Positions 1 through 8,196 of a stretch of DNA of 64,000 nucleotides are shown here, in pieces (the first letter of the stretch is position 1; each line of letters opens with the position of its first letter). Where the stretch lies: assembly GCA_964645205.1 (NCBI GenBank), contig CAZYBO010000001.1, positions 248,001 to 312,000 of the forward strand, read 5' to 3'. A model generated the notes under the pieces. It did not search any database. It saw only the letters and a list, made by a program, of their open reading frames with translations, and was not told where the DNA came from. A program made the position numbers and the translations under genes. This DNA comes from CAZYBO01 sp964645205. Lineage in GTDB: Bacteria; Pseudomonadota; Alphaproteobacteria; Rickettsiales; SXRF01.

Positions 1-960
1 CCGATGACGGGCGTGTCCGACCTCCCGTTTCGCAAGCTGGTGAAACGCTACGGCGTGGGTATGGTCGTGTCGGAAATGATCGCCTCGCGTGCGATGATTC
101 TGGAGACGCGCAACGTGCTGCGCATGGCGAGCTTCTCGCCGGAGGAAAATCCGTTCGCGGTGCAGCTTGCAGGCTGCGACCCGCAGGTGATGGGCGAAGC
201 GGCCAAGCTCAACGAAGACCGCGGCGCGCACATGATCGACATTAATTTCGGCTGCCCGGTGAAAAAAGTGGTAGGCGGCTATGCGGGTTCGGCGCTGCTG
301 CGCGATGAACCGCTGGCGGCAAAAATCCTTGAAGCCACCGTGAAGGCGGTGAAGATTCCCGTAACGCTGAAAATGCGCACCGGTTGGGACGACAGCAACC
401 GCAACGCGCCAAAAATCGCCAAAATCGCGGAAGATATGGGCATCCAGCTTATCACCGTGCACGGGCGCACACGCTGCCAGATGTATCGCGGCCATGCGGA
501 CTGGTCGTTCGTGCGGCAGGTGAAGGATGCGGTGAAACTGCCCGTGATCGTCAACGGCGACATCAATACGCTGGACGACGTGGATACGGCGCTGGCGCAA
601 TCGGGCGCGAACGGGGTGATGATCGGGCGCGGCTCATATGGCCGCCCGTGGTTCCCCGCGCAGGTCTGCCATTATCTGAAAACCGGCGAGAAAATGCCGG
701 CTCCGCCGCTGGACGAACAGCGCGACGTAGTGCTCGCGCATTACGAAGAGATGCTGTCGCATTACGGCACGCAGAACGGCAGCATGGTTGCGCGCAAGCA
801 TATCGGCTGGTATTCCACCGGGATGTTCGATTCCTCCAGCTTCCGCCAGCGCGTGAATACGATGATGGACCCCGAAGAGGTAAAGCGCGAAATCCGTGAG
901 TTTTACGACGCCACCATGAACCATGCCAGCCAGCCCGAACATCAGCAGCTCGCCGCGTAA
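1..960 (+). CDS. dusB: tRNA-dihydrouridine synthase DusB, 5' end cut by window
   Basis: FMN-dependent reduction of uridine to dihydrouridine in tRNA. The frame is open to the first base: the codon before the first ATG is Pro, and family members start further upstream with an 'APM-GV-D-PFR' strand. The ATG at position 4 is therefore internal and a dozen or more N-terminal residues lie outside the window. The active-site loop with the catalytic Cys reads FGCPVKKV, and the barrel motifs 'VHGRT' and 'NGDI' follow, then the helical C-terminal domain. Its last 38 bases overlap ntrB in another frame. The dusB-ntrB-ntrC-ntrY-ntrX order is the standard alphaproteobacterial one, so co-transcription with the nitrogen regulators is likely. 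Confidence 0.96.
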   Translation, partial: PMTGVSDLPFRKLVKRYGVGMVVSEMIASRAMILETRNVLRMASFSPEENPFAVQLAGCDPQVMGEAAKLNEDRGAHMIDINFGCPVKKVVGGYAGSALLRDEPLAAKILEATVKAVKIPVTLKMRTGWDDSNRNAPKIAKIAEDMGIQLITVHGRTRCQMYRGHADWSFVRQVKDAVKLPVIVNGDINTLDDVDTALAQSGANGVMIGRGSYGRPWFPAQVCHYLKTGEKMPAPPLDEQRDVVLAHYEEMLSHYGTQNGSMVARKHIGWYSTGMFDSSSFRQRVNTMMDPEEVKREIREFYDATMNHASQPEHQQLAA

Positions 961-2017
961 TTTTCAGCAGGACGCGGCGTATCTCAACGCCCTTCCGTCA
1001 GCGCTGATCGCCATCGACCGTGCCTTGCACATCACGTACCTGAATCATGCCGCCGAGATGTTGTTGTCAGCTAGCCTGTCGCAATTTCGCGGCAAACCGC
1101 TGACGGCGCTATTCCCGCTGGATAGCGACGATAAAAAACTCATTGCCCGCATATTCCGCGATGCGGAGGAAATCAGCCTGCATGAAGTGATGCTGCCGCT
1201 GGCACACGGAGAAACCAGCGTGACGCTGCATCTTACACCTGTGCTGACTTCCGGGCAGAGCGAAGAAGTGCTGCTTACCATAGAAAAAACGGAAGGGTTT
1301 CAGAAGCTCTCCGCGAGTGAATGGAAGAAAGAAATAAGCCGTGCAGCAGGCATCATCGGCGCGATGATCGCACATGAGGTAAAAAACCCGCTTTCGGGCA
1401 TTCGCGGCGCAGCACAGATGCTGAAGGAAGATGTGGCCGACGAGCATAAGCAGCTTGCGGAGTTGATCTATCTCGAATCAGGGCGTATCCGCGATTTGCT
1501 GGCGCAGGTGGATATGTTCGCTGACGAAACCTCGGTTCAATTGCAGCCGGTGAATATCCATGAAGTACTGCAATATGTGATTTCCGTGGCACGCGCGGGG
1601 TTCGCCAGCCATGTGACGTTCAAGGAGCTGTACGATCCCTCGCTGCCGCTTGTATCTGCGCAGCGTGAGCGACTGGTGCAGCTGTTCCTGAACCTCATTA
1701 AAAATGCGGCGGAAGCTCTGGAAAACAATGCAGAGGCCTGCATCACCATTACCACCGCCTACCGCAGCGGATACCGTCTCCGCGATGCCGCGACGCAAAA
1801 ATCCCTGCCGGTGATCGTAAGCATCGGTGATAACGGCGCAGGCATCGCACCGCATTTGCACGCCAAACTGTTTGAGCCATTTTTCACTTCCAAAGGCGAA
1901 GGCAGGGGTATGGGGTTGGCCATCACCGCCAAAATCGCCACCGACCTCGGCGCCGTAGTGGAGCTGGATAGTGACTACAAAAACGGCGCGAAATTCAATG
2001 TTATGCTGGGCTGTTAA
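923..2017 (+). CDS. ntrB: Nitrogen regulation sensor histidine kinase NtrB (GlnL)
   Basis: Cytoplasmic sensor kinase/phosphatase that sets the phosphorylation state of NtrC in response to nitrogen status, normally through PII. An N-terminal PAS domain spans about residues 15-125. The dimerisation/phosphoacceptor helix carries AHEVKNPLSG with the phospho-His at residue 151. The HATPase domain follows with an N box (NLIKNAAEAL), G1 (DNGAG) and G2 (GRGMGL). There are no membrane segments. The start overlaps dusB by 38 bases and no better start lies downstream before the PAS fold. The gene is separated from ntrC by 42 bases. No glnB/glnK gene is in the window, so its PII partner must be elsewhere. 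Confidence 0.95.
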   Translation: MPASPNISSSPRNFQQDAAYLNALPSALIAIDRALHITYLNHAAEMLLSASLSQFRGKPLTALFPLDSDDKKLIARIFRDAEEISLHEVMLPLAHGETSVTLHLTPVLTSGQSEEVLLTIEKTEGFQKLSASEWKKEISRAAGIIGAMIAHEVKNPLSGIRGAAQMLKEDVADEHKQLAELIYLESGRIRDLLAQVDMFADETSVQLQPVNIHEVLQYVISVARAGFASHVTFKELYDPSLPLVSAQRERLVQLFLNLIKNAAEALENNAEACITITTAYRSGYRLRDAATQKSLPVIVSIGDNGAGIAPHLHAKLFEPFFTSKGEGRGMGLAITAKIATDLGAVVELDSDYKNGAKFNVMLGC

Positions 2018-2059
2018 GTGTAGGTTGCAACTTGGAACCATGCGATTAGACTGCGATTT

Positions 2060-3523
2060 ATGACTGCCACCATCCTCATTGCCGACGACGATCAGGCCAT
2101 CTGCACGGTGCTATCGCATGCCGTGCGTCGCCACGGATGGGAGGCGCTGGTCGCGCATAACGGCGACGCGCTGCTGGAATGGGTGCGCGAGGGCAAGGGC
2201 GATGCGGTGATTACCGACGTGCGCATGCCGGTGGCGCAGACGCATGGCAACGGACTTGGGTTGCTTCCCGACATACATAAAATGCGTCCCGGCCTGCCGG
2301 TGATCGTTATCAGCGCGCAAAATACGCTGTCTACAGCGGTACAGGCGAACCATGCGGGCGCATACGAATTTTTACCAAAGCCGTTTGATCTCGACGTGTT
2401 GCTGGAGCATCTTGAAAAATCGCTGGTGAAGGCCGGAAAATTCATAAATCCCGCGAACGACGATATGGCGCTTCCAGAATCCGGCTCGTTCATCGGCGTT
2501 TCGCCCGCGATGCAGGAGATTTACCGCACGCTGGCACGCATGGTGAATAACGATCTGACGGTGACGATCATCGGCGAATCGGGTACGGGGAAGGAACTGG
2601 TAGCGCGCGCGCTACACCAACTTGGTAAGCGCAAAAACGCACCGTTTGTAGCGATCAACATGGCGGCGATCCCACGCGAGTTGGTGGAATCGGAATTATT
2701 CGGCTATGAAAAAGGCGCATTCACCGGCGCGCTTACCCGCAAGACCGGCAAATTCGAGCAGGCGCAGGGCGGCACCTTATTCCTCGACGAAATTGGCGAC
2801 ATGCCGCTGGAAGCGCAAACCAAATTGCTGCGCGTGCTGCAGCAGGGCGAATTCACCACCGTGGGCGGCACACGCATGATAAAAGCCGACGTGCGCATCG
2901 TGTGCGCTACGCACCGCGATCTCGCGCAACTGGTCGGAAACGGTGATTTCCGCGAGGATTTATATTACCGGCTGAACGTGGTTCCGCTGCGTATTCCACC
3001 GCTACGTGAACGCAAGGAGGATATAGCGCCGCTGGCGGAATATTTCCTGCGCAAGGCGGAAGCCAAAGGATTGTCGGAAAAAACGCTTGATCCGCAGGCG
3101 CTCGCCTGCATGCAGCAATATGACTGGCCGGGCAACGTGCGCGAGCTGGAAAATATGATGTACCGCCTGAGCGCACTATGCTCCGAACGCGTGTTGGGGA
3201 AAGATGCTTTTCTTGCGGAAACGAAGGCGAAGCCCGGCGCAAGCGAAACGCGTAATACGCGCGCCGCTACGCTTAGCGAGGATATAAGTGCGCATCTGCA
3301 ACATTATTTCGCAGCGCATGAAGGCGACCGGTTGCCGCCGCCGGGTTTGCATATGCGCATGCTTGCGCTGCTGGAGAAACCGCTGATTGAGATAACGCTC
3401 ACAGCTACCGGCGGCAATCAGGTGAAGGCAGCAAACGTGCTGGGCATCAACCGCAATACGCTGCGAAAAAAAATCAACGAACTGCACATTGACATCGCGC
3501 AATTCAACGGCGGGGACGCGTAG
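2060..3523 (+). CDS. ntrC: Nitrogen regulation response regulator NtrC (sigma-54 activator)
   Basis: Enhancer-binding protein that activates sigma-54 promoters of nitrogen assimilation genes. The receiver domain (about residues 1-125) has acidic pocket DDD near the N terminus and phospho-Asp at residue 53 (TDVRMP). The AAA+ domain has Walker A GESGTGKE near residue 171 and the sigma-54 contact motif GAFTGA at residues 219-224. Walker B is FLDEIGD. A C-terminal Fis-type helix-turn-helix (AANVLGINRNTLRKKI) binds DNA. The stop codon is followed directly by the ntrY ATG with no gap, so translation is probably coupled. GAFTGA is intact here, unlike in NtrX downstream. Confidence 0.96.
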   Translation: MTATILIADDDQAICTVLSHAVRRHGWEALVAHNGDALLEWVREGKGDAVITDVRMPVAQTHGNGLGLLPDIHKMRPGLPVIVISAQNTLSTAVQANHAGAYEFLPKPFDLDVLLEHLEKSLVKAGKFINPANDDMALPESGSFIGVSPAMQEIYRTLARMVNNDLTVTIIGESGTGKELVARALHQLGKRKNAPFVAINMAAIPRELVESELFGYEKGAFTGALTRKTGKFEQAQGGTLFLDEIGDMPLEAQTKLLRVLQQGEFTTVGGTRMIKADVRIVCATHRDLAQLVGNGDFREDLYYRLNVVPLRIPPLRERKEDIAPLAEYFLRKAEAKGLSEKTLDPQALACMQQYDWPGNVRELENMMYRLSALCSERVLGKDAFLAETKAKPGASETRNTRAATLSEDISAHLQHYFAAHEGDRLPPPGLHMRMLALLEKPLIEITLTATGGNQVKAANVLGINRNTLRKKINELHIDIAQFNGGDA

Positions 3524-5716
3524 ATGGTGCTGCACCAGTATTTGCAGTGGGTGCGGCGCAACAGCGTACTGATACTTATCGTCGCGGCACTGCTGTCGGC
3601 GGTGGTCAGTTACGTGACGATTACCGGCAGCACCGCGCCGCTGGGTATTAAGCCCAAGCGTTTCTGGACGCTGCTGCTGGTCAATTTAGGATTGGTGACG
3701 CTGCTGATCGCGGTGATCGCCACCCGCATCTTTGGGCTGTGGAGCGCGCTGCGCGCAGGCTCCGCCGGATCAAAACTGCAAAAACGCATTCTCACGCTGT
3801 TTAGTGTCGTCACGATCGTGCCGACGATTATCGTGTCGGTATTTTCCGCGCTTTTTTTCAACATGGGCATCCAGACATGGTTCAACGAGCGCGTGCAAAC
3901 GGCCGTGAATGAATCGCTGGCTGTAGCCGAAGCGTATCTCTCCGAACATAAGGAAAATATTCGCGGCGATGCGCTGGCGATGGCGAACGATTTGAACCAG
4001 CTTGCAGGTATGACGGCTACTAATTTACCGGAGTTCAACCGCATTGTCGCCACGCAATCCGAATTGCGGCTGCTCACCGAAGCCATCGTATTCCAGCGCA
4101 ACCGTATTATCGCAAAAGGGCGACTCAGCTTTTCGCTGGCGTTCGAGCGTATTCCGCAGGATATGCTGGAACGCGCGGCAAACGGCGAAGTAGTCATTAT
4201 GACTACCGACGACGATAAGGTGCGCGCGCTTGTGCGGCTGGATGCGCTGGAAGGCGGTTACCTTCTGGTAGGGCGCCTTGTGGACAGCAAGGTGATCAAT
4301 CACATGGAGAACGCGCAAGGGGCGTTCAACGAATACAGCCAGCTCAACAGCCAACTCGACCGCTTGCAATTCACGTTTTCGGTGGTGTTCGTCACGCTGG
4401 CGGTATTGCTGCTCTTATCATCCATCGGTTACGGCATGGTGTTCGCCTCGCGCCTCACCAACCCCATCGCAAACCTCATGGCCGCAGCCGACCGCATACG
4501 CGGTGGCGATTTCAGCGCGCGCGTGGACGATACTGCCGCCGCCGACGAAATCGGCGCGCTGGCGCGTGTGTTCAACCGCATGGCGGAGCAGCTTGAAGCG
4601 CAGCGCAGCGAGCTGATCGAAGCGAACCGGCGTCTTGACGAGCGCAGGCGCTTCTCCGAAGCGGTGCTTTCCGGTGTTTCTGCAGGCGTGATCGCGCTCG
4701 ACCGCGATAAAAAGACGACCTTATCCAACCGCTCATCAGCGGCAATCTTGAGTAAAATCGATCAACCGGTAGCGGCGGGCACGCCGATTGCCGATATTCT
4801 GCCGGGTATACAAGAATTGCTGTCTCAGGCCGAGCACCTGCCCGGCGAGGTCGCGCAAAACACGCTGACGGTAAGTAAAGATAACAAAACTATCACGCTG
4901 CACGTACGCATCACGGTTGAAAAGCTCGACGATGAAATCGAAGGATTCATCGTAACGTTTGACGACATCAGCCAATTGGTAGCAGCACAGCGCAACGCTG
5001 CATGGGCGGACGTAGCGCGGCGTGTGGCGCACGAAATCAAAAACCCGCTGACGCCAATCCAGCTTTCTGCGGAGCGGTTGAAACGAAAATATCTGAAATA
5101 TATCGACGACGATCAGGAAAATTTTATCAAATACACCGACACGATAAGCCGTCACGTCGCTGATATTGGAAAAATGGTGGAAGAATTCGTGTCGTTTGCC
5201 CGCATGCCCACGCCGGTTTTCGCGAATGAGGATATGGGTGCGATCATCAAGAAAGCGGTGTTCTCCTCTCAGGTCGCGAATCCGTCGATTGAATACATTT
5301 TCGATGCGCCGCAAACGCCAGTCATTTTACATGCTGATGAGCGCCAGATTATGCAGGTATTGACCAATCTTCTCAAAAACGCCGCCGAATCCATTGAGGC
5401 AAAATTTTCAACCCCCTCTCCCCTTGTCGGAGAGGGTGGGGAGAGGGGTAAAATAGTTGTCAGGCTTGTTAGTGAGAGCGAACAAATTATACTAACAGTT
5501 GAAGATAACGGCACCGGATTCCCGGCTGGCGAGCAGGCAGCGATGCTGGAGCCTTACGTGACCACCCGCAGCAAAGGCACGGGACTTGGGCTGGCGATTG
5601 TCAAAAAAATAGTAGAGGATCACAAGGGCATGATAAATATTGAAAATGTAAAAACCGGGGGGGCGCGAGTATCGCTTTCTTTTCTACAACACTGTGATAT
5701 AAATGCCGCAAGTTGA
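3524..5716 (+). CDS. ntrY: Membrane sensor histidine kinase NtrY
   Basis: Sensor kinase paired with NtrX, implicated in alphaproteobacteria in nitrogen and redox/envelope sensing. The N terminus has three hydrophobic segments within residues 1-110. A periplasmic region and a further membrane segment (about residues 285-305) come next. A HAMP domain, a PAS domain, and the H box HEIKNPLTPIQLSAERL with phospho-His at residue 503 follow. The HATPase domain has N box NLLKNAAESI, then DNGTGFP and GTGLGL. Between the N box and G1 lies an in-frame block of about 15 residues (PSPLVGEGGERG) encoded by a perfect palindromic repeat (listed separately). The ATPase motifs on both sides are intact, so the kinase is probably functional. 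Starts directly at the ntrC stop. Confidence 0.94.
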   Translation: MVLHQYLQWVRRNSVLILIVAALLSAVVSYVTITGSTAPLGIKPKRFWTLLLVNLGLVTLLIAVIATRIFGLWSALRAGSAGSKLQKRILTLFSVVTIVPTIIVSVFSALFFNMGIQTWFNERVQTAVNESLAVAEAYLSEHKENIRGDALAMANDLNQLAGMTATNLPEFNRIVATQSELRLLTEAIVFQRNRIIAKGRLSFSLAFERIPQDMLERAANGEVVIMTTDDDKVRALVRLDALEGGYLLVGRLVDSKVINHMENAQGAFNEYSQLNSQLDRLQFTFSVVFVTLAVLLLLSSIGYGMVFASRLTNPIANLMAAADRIRGGDFSARVDDTAAADEIGALARVFNRMAEQLEAQRSELIEANRRLDERRRFSEAVLSGVSAGVIALDRDKKTTLSNRSSAAILSKIDQPVAAGTPIADILPGIQELLSQAEHLPGEVAQNTLTVSKDNKTITLHVRITVEKLDDEIEGFIVTFDDISQLVAAQRNAAWADVARRVAHEIKNPLTPIQLSAERLKRKYLKYIDDDQENFIKYTDTISRHVADIGKMVEEFVSFARMPTPVFANEDMGAIIKKAVFSSQVANPSIEYIFDAPQTPVILHADERQIMQVLTNLLKNAAESIEAKFSTPSPLVGEGGERGKIVVRLVSESEQIILTVEDNGTGFPAGEQAAMLEPYVTTRSKGTGLGLAIVKKIVEDHKGMINIENVKTGGARVSLSFLQHCDINAAS
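5413..5448. repeat. Palindromic repeat inserted in frame in ntrY
   Basis: Two perfect 11-base arms, CCCCTCTCCCC at 5413-5423 and GGGGAGAGGGG at 5438-5448, enclose a 14-base loop. It encodes a PSPLVGEGG-type peptide (residues about 628-642 of NtrY). That peptide is recognisable as the translated form of a dispersed palindromic repeat common in proteobacterial genomes. It lies in the loop after the N box of the ATPase domain, where length variation is tolerated, and keeps the frame. Confidence 0.85.
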
Positions 5717-5739
5717 CCCATCCCAAGAAGCATTAAACC

Positions 5740-6051
5740 ATGGCCGAACCCTTCGATAGAGAAGCTTATATAGAGCAATATGCAAAGCATGCATACGCGC
5801 TTTACGCCGGCAAAAAGCGCGTTGAGCCGCCTGAAATCAGCAATTTTAACAATGCCGAGCAGCTTGCCGTTTCCATGGCGCTTTTGTCGGTGATGGTGGA
5901 TGTGCAGAAGGCAACCGCGCAAAGCCTGAATATAACCGATGAACAGTTTAAAAATTGGGAGCTTGCCGCCGCGATGGAGAGAATTGAGGCCGCGCAAAGA
6001 AGAGGGACGGCTGAGCGGGAAAAACAATCTGGGCAGCGTGGTAAAGGGTAA
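5740..6051 (+). CDS. Small conserved-looking hypothetical protein between ntrY and ntrX
   Basis: A 103-residue acidic, helical, soluble protein with no signal peptide, membrane segment or cysteine cluster. The family is not recognised. It starts 23 bases after ntrY and ends 28 bases before ntrX, on the same strand, so it is almost certainly in the ntrYX transcript. The C terminus is charged and rich in Arg, Gln and Gly. The middle (LAVSMALLSVMVDVQKATAQ) looks like an amphipathic helix. Most alphaproteobacteria have ntrY and ntrX directly adjacent, so an interposed gene is unusual. A role with the NtrYX pair is only an inference from position. Confidence 0.7.
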   Translation: MAEPFDREAYIEQYAKHAYALYAGKKRVEPPEISNFNNAEQLAVSMALLSVMVDVQKATAQSLNITDEQFKNWELAAAMERIEAAQRRGTAEREKQSGQRGKG

Positions 6052-6079
6052 CTATGACAAATGTATTGCAAGGATCTAA

Positions 6080-7474
6080 ATGACCAGCGACATACTGATT
6101 GTTGACGACGAAGCCGACATCCGCGAGCTGGTGTCCGACATATTAAAGGACGCCGGCTACTCCTCGCGCACGGCGCAAAATAGCGACACGGCGTTCAAGG
6201 CGATTGCCGAGCGTGTACCGTCGCTGCTGGTGCTGGACATCTGGTTGCAGGGCAGCGAGTTGGACGGGCTGGGCATTCTGGAAATGGTGCGCAAGAAATA
6301 CCCGCACATGCCGGTAGTGATGATTAGCGGGCATGGCAATATCGAAACGGCCGTGGCCGCCATTAAAATGGGCGCGTACGATTTCATCGAAAAACCGTTC
6401 AAAGAAGACCGCCTGCTGCTCGTCGTGGCGCGCGCCTTGGAACATTCGCGCCTGCGTAACGAAAATATCGAACTGAAAACACGCGGTAAGCCAGAAACAC
6501 AGCTCACCGGCACATCGTATGCCATCCAGCAGATCCGCCAGACCCTCGATAAAGTAGCCGCCACCGCCAGCCGCGTGCTGATTACCGGCGCGCCGGGCAC
6601 GGGCAAGGAAATGTTCGCGCGTATGATCCATGCGAAATCAACACGTGCCAACGGGAATTTCGTGGTGATGAATGCCGCCGGCCTCACGCCTGACCGCGTG
6701 GAAGCGGAATTGTTTGGTATCGAGGACAGCAACCCCACAGGCGGCGCAGAAAAACTCGGCCTGTTCGAGCGCTCGCACAACGGCACGCTGTTTATCGACG
6801 AAGTGGCCGACATGCCGCTGGAAACGCAGGGCAAGGTGCTGCGTGCGTTGCAGGAGCAGAGCTTTACGCGTATCCGCGGCAACCGCAGGGTGGAAGTGGA
6901 TGTGCGTGTGATTGCTGCCTCCAACCGCGACCTTGAACTGGAAATCGCAGGCGGGCGTTTCCGCGAAGAACTTTATTATCGCCTAAATGTGGTTCCCGTG
7001 CGTATGCCGTCACTCAAAGACCGTCGCGAGGACGTGCCGGAGCTGTGCCGTTATTTCCTGAAACGCGCCGCTGAAATCGCAGGCTTGCCGCTGCGCGAAC
7101 TTTCGGACGAAGCGGTGGTGATGCTGCAAGCCTACCATTGGCCGGGCAACGTGCGCCAGCTGCGCAATATGATGGAATGGCTGCTCATCATGACCGCAGA
7201 CGGCAAGGAACCGATTCCGGCTGCCGCGCTGCCGCCGGAAATCCTCAGCTCCAACCCCGTACTCGCCCGCCCGGAAACGAATGCGGATATTATGTCGATG
7301 GCGCTGCGCGAGGCGCGCGAGCTTTTTGAAAAACAATATCTCGCCGCGCAGATCGAACGCTTCGGCGGGAATATCTCCCGCACCTCCTCGTTCGTGGGCA
7401 TGGAGCGCTCAGCGCTGCACCGTAAGCTGAAAATGCTTGGTATTAGCGCTGCGGAGGAAAAGGTCGGCGCTTGA
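6080..7474 (+). CDS. ntrX: Response regulator NtrX, AAA+ type without GAFTGA
   Basis: Partner regulator of NtrY. The receiver domain has an acidic pocket VDDEAD and phospho-Asp at residue 53 (VLDIWLQG). The AAA+ domain has a degenerate Walker A-like GAPGTGKE and Walker B FIDEVAD. A C-terminal Fis-type helix-turn-helix follows (ISRTSSFVGMERSALHRKL). The segment that in NtrC carries GAFTGA reads GIEDSNPTGGAEKLGLF here, so the sigma-54 contact loop is missing. That is known for alphaproteobacterial NtrX, which is thought to regulate without sigma-54. The last 4 bases overlap a downstream gene with a TTG start, and the sequence gaggaaaagg at 7454-7463 serves as its ribosome-binding site. Confidence 0.95.
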   Translation: MTSDILIVDDEADIRELVSDILKDAGYSSRTAQNSDTAFKAIAERVPSLLVLDIWLQGSELDGLGILEMVRKKYPHMPVVMISGHGNIETAVAAIKMGAYDFIEKPFKEDRLLLVVARALEHSRLRNENIELKTRGKPETQLTGTSYAIQQIRQTLDKVAATASRVLITGAPGTGKEMFARMIHAKSTRANGNFVVMNAAGLTPDRVEAELFGIEDSNPTGGAEKLGLFERSHNGTLFIDEVADMPLETQGKVLRALQEQSFTRIRGNRRVEVDVRVIAASNRDLELEIAGGRFREELYYRLNVVPVRMPSLKDRREDVPELCRYFLKRAAEIAGLPLRELSDEAVVMLQAYHWPGNVRQLRNMMEWLLIMTADGKEPIPAAALPPEILSSNPVLARPETNADIMSMALREARELFEKQYLAAQIERFGGNISRTSSFVGMERSALHRKLKMLGISAAEEKVGA

Positions 7475-8196
7475 CCACAGCTCGTGAATCTTCTTCTAAT
7501 CCTCCTGACCTGATTACGCGTATATCGGCACTTCGGACGGAAGACCCGCGTGTGGATGCAGGAGTATTGGTGCTGCAATCCATTCACAAACAGCTTGGGC
7601 AACAAGGCCTAGACGATTTTCTTGCCCATGTTACGCACCCGCGCAGTGGCATATTACCGCAAACTACGGAAGCCAAACCTTTGCCAGATACGCTTAAGAA
7701 CGTATTTGAAACCGCTGTCAACGAGATCAATGCACAGTTGGAAACAGCTTACCGCAAAAAACGTGGGGACGATCAGGATCCCCTTGAGCTGTTCGATAAA
7801 CGTAGCAGGCGGAATTTTCTTAAAATTGTTTCCGGTGCGGCTCTTGTAGGTGGATTTTCAGGCTATAAAAGTGCTCCGCCCGAAAGCGATACGCAAGAAC
7901 GGATACTAAATATTGTGAGCTCTGCAATGAGCATGGGATTGATTGCGGGAGGCGCTATTTTCGTCGGCCGTGCATTCTTCGATACCGTCGATAGCGTAAC
8001 TAAGAAAGAAGATGAGGCTCACAAACATGACAGGAAACCTCCGCCTATCGCTCGCATCATGACGCGAGTGCCTTTGGAGGCACCGCTTAAGAAACTGGAG
8101 CGGTCGGAATGGTATCTCACGACGGATGAAGCCATCGTGATGGCTTCGATGGCGCTGGAATCGGCGTTGTCGAATACGCGCGGCGTTCAGCGCTAA
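7471..8196 (+). CDS. Hypothetical membrane protein with internal twin-arginine-like motif
   Basis: A 241-residue protein of unknown family, started by TTG inside the ntrX stop (TTGA overlap) with a good upstream ribosome-binding site. Residues 1-105 are soluble and polar. At residues 113-118 the sequence RRNFLK precedes a hydrophobic stretch (IVSGAALVGGF), which resembles a Tat signal but is placed in the middle of the protein. A second hydrophobic segment (about residues 150-170, MSMGLIAGGAIFVGRAFF) follows, then a charged C-terminal region. It could be a two-span membrane protein or a Tat-dependent tail anchor. It is coupled to ntrX and converges on ilvD with a 4-base overlap. Confidence 0.75.
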   Translation: MTTARESSSNPPDLITRISALRTEDPRVDAGVLVLQSIHKQLGQQGLDDFLAHVTHPRSGILPQTTEAKPLPDTLKNVFETAVNEINAQLETAYRKKRGDDQDPLELFDKRSRRNFLKIVSGAALVGGFSGYKSAPPESDTQERILNIVSSAMSMGLIAGGAIFVGRAFFDTVDSVTKKEDEAHKHDRKPPPIARIMTRVPLEAPLKKLERSEWYLTTDEAIVMASMALESALSNTRGVQR

